A stretch of 43,531 bases of DNA from assembly GCA_021732665.1 (NCBI GenBank), contig JAKFUL010000049.1:1-43531 (forward strand). The letters are read 5' to 3'. The notes beneath the pieces are model-generated. The model did not search any database. It was not told the DNA's origin and worked only from the letters and a program-made list of their open reading frames with translations. The DNA comes from Acetobacteraceae bacterium. GTDB taxonomy: Bacteria; Pseudomonadota; Alphaproteobacteria; Acetobacterales; Acetobacteraceae. Position numbers and translations under genes: made by a program. Position 1 is the first letter of the stretch. Every line of letters begins with the position of its first letter. Below, piece by piece: positions 40,820-43,531 of this stretch.

Positions 40820-42877
40820 TTATCGGCCGCTGAAGATGCGGACGTGCTGGCGGTTGGCATCAGTTGCGAACACTTCTGAAGAATTAAAATGAAAAAACAT
40901 TCTATCGCATACAAGGCGGTCCATTCGCTCCGGATCACTCCTGCAATTAATTATCACTCGGCTAAAATCAGTCTGGCCGTTTTGGTTGCGGCAGGATGCG
41001 TTTTGCGTCTGAGGTAGCTCGATAGTGATTTGTTGTCGGTTCCAACTCATGAGCCGTGCACCCGGTCTTGGACTACAGACGCGCACATTACCATCGTGGT
41101 GTCTCATGTCTTGTGAAAACCGAATGTCCGAGATCCCAGATATGCAGAATTCGTGATACCCCGTAGCTTCAGTCCATGGTCCAGAATCGCGCCAGCACCC
41201 GGCGATCTCGCTGAGATTCCCCGCGGCAAAGCCGGCCGCCCGGCGCTCCCGGGGTTCCGCCGCGCGGCGCGCGCGTTCGCGCTCCTCGGCCTCGCGCTCG
41301 GCCCGTTCCCGCGCCGCGTTGGCCGCCTGGGCCGGGCCGCCCTGGCGCTCCAGCAGCGTGATCAGCCCGTCGTTCAGGAAGCCGGTTTCCGGCCAGCCAT
41401 TATTCACCTGGAAGCTGCGGATCGCGGCGCGGGTGCGCGGCCCAGGCACGCCGTCCGCCACCCCCACATTGTGGTTCAGTGCCAGCAGCATCTCTTGAAT
41501 CCAACGCCAATTCGCCGGGGTGAGGCTGCGGGCAGCCTCGGTCGCCTCGGTCCCCGTGCGGGCCAGCAGCTCGCGCTGCTCCTGTTCCGCGCGACGCTGG
41601 CGCTCCTGCTGCTCGCGGCGCAGGCGCGCATCGGCCTCGGCCCGGACGGCGGCATCGGCCTGGCGTTGCAGCTCCTGCTGCCGTTCGAGTTCGGCGCGGC
41701 GCGCGCGCTCTGACGCCTCTGCCTGGCTGCGCTGGCGCAGTTCCTCGCGCTGGCGGGCGAGTTCCTCTTGCTGCAGGCGCAGCTGCTCCTGCTGGCGCCG
41801 CAGGTCCTCCGCCAGCCGCCGGGCCTCGGCCTCCGCCCTTGCCCGGGCCTCGGCGTCGGCGCGGGCTTGTGCCTCGGCCGCCGGATCGGGCGGCGGGGGC
41901 GAGGGCGCGGCGCTGGCGAATTCCTCGGCCCGCAACCTGGCCAGACGGACGAAGCGACCCTGCGGGAAGGTTTCCACATAAGCCAGATAATCCCGCGGGT
42001 TGCGGCTGGTCGCGATGCTGTTCCAGAACGCCAGGTCCACCGCCTCCGGCGGCAGCCCGGCCTCCGGCGTCGGGCGCGGAGGCAATGGCTGGACCATTGC
42101 GGGCACCAGCACGATGCGGCCCTGCAGCTGGTTGTCGATGTCCGGGCGTTGCTGGGGGCGGGTCGCGTCGGCCACCGCGCGGCGCACTTCCTGCAGCATT
42201 TCGCCCAGTTCCATGCCCGGGGTCGCGATATGGCGCAGCAGGCCGTCGGTGAAGGGGCTGTTGCGGCCGCGGCCATCCGCCGCCGTCTCGCCCGGCGCCG
42301 TGGCATAGGCGACCAGCGTGCCGCTGGGCACGGGGCCGGTGCGGCCAAGGCCACGCGGCATGCCGCCGCGGCTGCGATCGGCGCGCAGCATCTGCTCCAG
42401 CAGCGGGTTGTCCCGGCAGGCATCGAGCAGGACCACCCGCGCCCGCGCCCCGGCCATGCGGGCGATGACGGAATCGAGCGAGACCGCCTCATCCTGCAAG
42501 TCGGCCTCATGCGCGAGCCGCGCATCGACAGGCAGCAGCCAGTTCTGCACCCGCTGCCTGTCCAGGCTGGGCGCCTGCACGGCATGGCCGGCGTAGAACA
42601 GCAGGGCGACCTCCGCCCTGTCGGCCGCGGCGCTGAAGCCGCGCAGGGCCTCGAGCATGCGAGAGCGGTCGAGGTCGCGTAATTCGGTCACGCTGAAGCC
42701 CACGCCGCGCAAGGCGGCGGCGACGTCGGCCGCGTCATTGCCGGGATTGGTGAGTGCGCCAGTGTGCCGATAGGCGGCATTGCCGATGACCAGCGCCACG
42801 CGCGCCTGCTGCGCCATGGCCTGGCCGGTCAGCACAAGCCCGATCAAGATGCCAATCGCGATCGCCAGACGACGCAC
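40820..42877 (-). CDS. Caspase-family peptidase with coiled coil, peptidoglycan-binding and Cys-rich C-terminal domains
   Basis: A 685-residue exported protein. It has a signal peptide (about 1-23, ending AMAQ) and a caspase domain (about 25-260) with opening VALVIGNAAY, His98 in FYAGHA (where most relatives have GHG) and Cys154 in LLDACRDNP. The central region (about 305-480) is a charged Ala/Glu/Arg/Gln coiled coil. A peptidoglycan-binding type 1 domain follows (about 500-555: IQEMLLALNHNVG ... GPRTRAAIRSFQ). A short charged helix leads to a Cys-containing C-terminal domain (about 585-685) of unknown family, encoded in less GC-rich DNA. The start is GTG 42877 after GGAGGG; a frame to 43039 is rejected. 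It may act at the cell wall. Confidence 0.85.
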   Translation of the reverse strand: MRRLAIAIGILIGLVLTGQAMAQQARVALVIGNAAYRHTGALTNPGNDAADVAAALRGVGFSVTELRDLDRSRMLEALRGFSAAADRAEVALLFYAGHAVQAPSLDRQRVQNWLLPVDARLAHEADLQDEAVSLDSVIARMAGARARVVLLDACRDNPLLEQMLRADRSRGGMPRGLGRTGPVPSGTLVAYATAPGETAADGRGRNSPFTDGLLRHIATPGMELGEMLQEVRRAVADATRPQQRPDIDNQLQGRIVLVPAMVQPLPPRPTPEAGLPPEAVDLAFWNSIATSRNPRDYLAYVETFPQGRFVRLARLRAEEFASAAPSPPPPDPAAEAQARADAEARARAEAEARRLAEDLRRQQEQLRLQQEELARQREELRQRSQAEASERARRAELERQQELQRQADAAVRAEADARLRREQQERQRRAEQEQRELLARTGTEATEAARSLTPANWRWIQEMLLALNHNVGVADGVPGPRTRAAIRSFQVNNGWPETGFLNDGLITLLERQGGPAQAANAARERAEREAEERERARRAAEPRERRAAGFAAGNLSEIAGCWRDSGPWTEATGYHEFCISGISDIRFSQDMRHHDGNVRVCSPRPGARLMSWNRQQITIELPQTQNASCRNQNGQTDFSRVIINCRSDPERMDRLVCDRMFFHFNSSEVFATDANRQHVRIFSGR

Positions 42878-43077
42878 GAGCCCTCCACTTCTCACCCGGC
42901 TAGCGCCCTGTGATGCCACCCGACCTTCACGGAATAGTATAGGATGGCCTCCAACGGCAAGAAAGCTGGCCGCGGCGGACTGAGGGGACAAAGGCCGTTT
43001 CCGGCGGTGAGCGACCGCGGAAATACCCTGTCGCTGCATGTATCCTGCGATAGGATAGGGCTGGCTGCGCTGGGAGG
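42878..43077. promoter_or_regulatory. Divergent intergenic region with candidate - strand promoter
   Basis: A 200-base gap between the caspase and TPR starts. On the - strand TATACT (42936-42941) is a good -10 box. At 17-base spacing the -35 position (42959-42964) reads TTTCTT, which is weak. Transcription would begin about 50 bases before GTG 42877. Nothing clear is seen for the + strand. Confidence 0.4.
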
Positions 43078-43455
43078 ATGCGCCGTGCGGTGGATGTGGT
43101 GGCTGGTGGTGACGGGGGGCTGGCGGCGGCTGGGCCGGTGCGGGCGCAGGATGCGGATCGGGACTGGGCAGATTGCCAACAGAGTGAGCCCAATCAGGCC
43201 ATCCGCGGCTGCTCGGCGGTACTCGGCCGCGGCAACCGGGAAACCCAGGTCAGTCGGGCAGCCGCGTATTTTTACCGCGGCCTTGCCAGTGATCGACGCG
43301 ACGATCCTAATGCTGCCCTGCGCGATTATCGCGAGGCAGTTCGCTTGGACCCAAGCTTCGCCCTGGCCTTCAACAACCGCGGCAAGGTGCATCGCGACCC
43401 CGAAAGAAGTGGCTCGGGAAATTCGGACGGTCCGATAACTGGTTTTCCTGCCTGA
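43078..43455 (+). pseudogene. TPR-repeat protein, frameshifted at the start and truncated at the end
   Basis: The open frame of 125 residues contains one clear TPR unit (ASDRRDDPNAALRDYREAVRLDPSFALAFNNRG). A typical small secreted TPR protein would carry a signal peptide and further TPRs. A signal-like sequence (VRWMWWLVVTGG from GTG 43085) is in another frame; adding one G to the G6 run (43114-43119) would join it smoothly to LAAAGPVRAQDADRDW, an ideal signal cleavage region. At the other end similarity stops after NNRGK (about 43387), and the remaining residues look unrelated. That fits truncation by the insertion element that follows. A sequencing error in the G-run cannot be excluded. Confidence 0.65.
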
Positions 43456-43531
43456 CAGCGGCGATGTTGCTGCGTATCAGGAGAGAGCATGACGAAGCGA
43501 ACGCGCCGGACGCACAGCCCCGGCTTCAAGG
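43388..43531 (+). mobile_element. Left end of a probable IS3-family insertion sequence
   Basis: The TPR coding signal ends abruptly near 43387. About 100 bases later a transposase-like open frame starts, the normal distance from an IS3 terminus to orfA. The exact left end is uncertain; 43388 is the first TG after the TPR signal and is only a candidate. The element runs out of the window, so the other end and the target duplication are not visible. Confidence 0.5.
43489..43531 (+). CDS. IS3-family transposase OrfA, start only
   Basis: Fourteen codons are visible (MTKRTRRTHSPGFK), matching the usual opening of IS3-family OrfA proteins, where a basic R-R-x-H/Y-S-P-x-F-K leads into the helix-turn-helix. 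AGGAGAG lies directly upstream of the ATG. The gene continues beyond the window. The assignment depends on this short segment and on the adjacent gene truncation. Confidence 0.6.
   Translation, partial: MTKRTRRTHSPGFK

Overview
The window is very GC-rich DNA with overlapping, tightly packed genes. The pyruvate dehydrogenase gene order and codon use suggest an alphaproteobacterium; an Acetobacteraceae/Roseomonas-like rhodospirillal is my inference from style only, since the sequence carries no taxonomic marker.

Layout. (1) 1-4205: housekeeping genes on the + strand, namely the end of the pyruvate dehydrogenase E2 gene, a GNAT acetyltransferase, an ArnT-like membrane protein and dihydrolipoyl dehydrogenase. 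(2) 4251-16944, - strand: an effector and baseplate operon of a type VI secretion system (T6SS). In transcription order it reads PAAR tip, putative membrane-active effector, VgrG, DUF4123 chaperone, a TssB-TssC fusion, a second Hcp, a large toxin, its likely immunity gene, TssE, TssF, TssG. (3) 17148-28755, + strand, divergent from (2): Hcp, TssA, TssB, TssC, a TssM-like protein reduced to its cytoplasmic N-terminal part, TssL with a long periplasmic extension, a DUF4384 protein, an OmpA-type protein, TssK. (4) 29006-38684, + strand, almost every gene overlapping the next: an SH3-like lipoprotein, a WD40-caspase fusion, a serpin, a trypsin-like protease with DUF4384, an OmpA-type protein and a second caspase with a DUF4384-like tail. 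(5) 38704-42877, - strand: a caspase with a peptidoglycan-binding domain, a degenerate PiT-like permease and a coiled-coil membrane protein. (6) 43078-43531: a broken TPR gene ending at what looks like an IS3-family insertion.

How it fits together. Regions 2 and 3 give a recognisable contractile apparatus: tube, sheath, baseplate, spike and effectors. The envelope complex is atypical. No TssJ, no full-length TssM and no ClpV/TssH are visible between the flanking non-T6SS genes. TssL instead carries two DUF4384 modules, and the same module recurs in a secreted protein, the trypsin-like protease and a caspase. The periplasmic part therefore appears to have been rebuilt around DUF4384, OmpA-type and peptidase proteins.

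The two strongest leads are these. First, the C-terminus of the large effector matches the ADP-ribosyl cyclase/CD38 fold at nearly every catalytic position, which predicts an NAD-consuming toxin. Second, an exported serpin with an intact inhibitory hinge and an Arg in its reactive loop overlaps a gene for a protease with the Asp that gives trypsin-like Arg/Lys specificity, next to exported caspases. The assignments come from reading motifs by eye; no database search was run.
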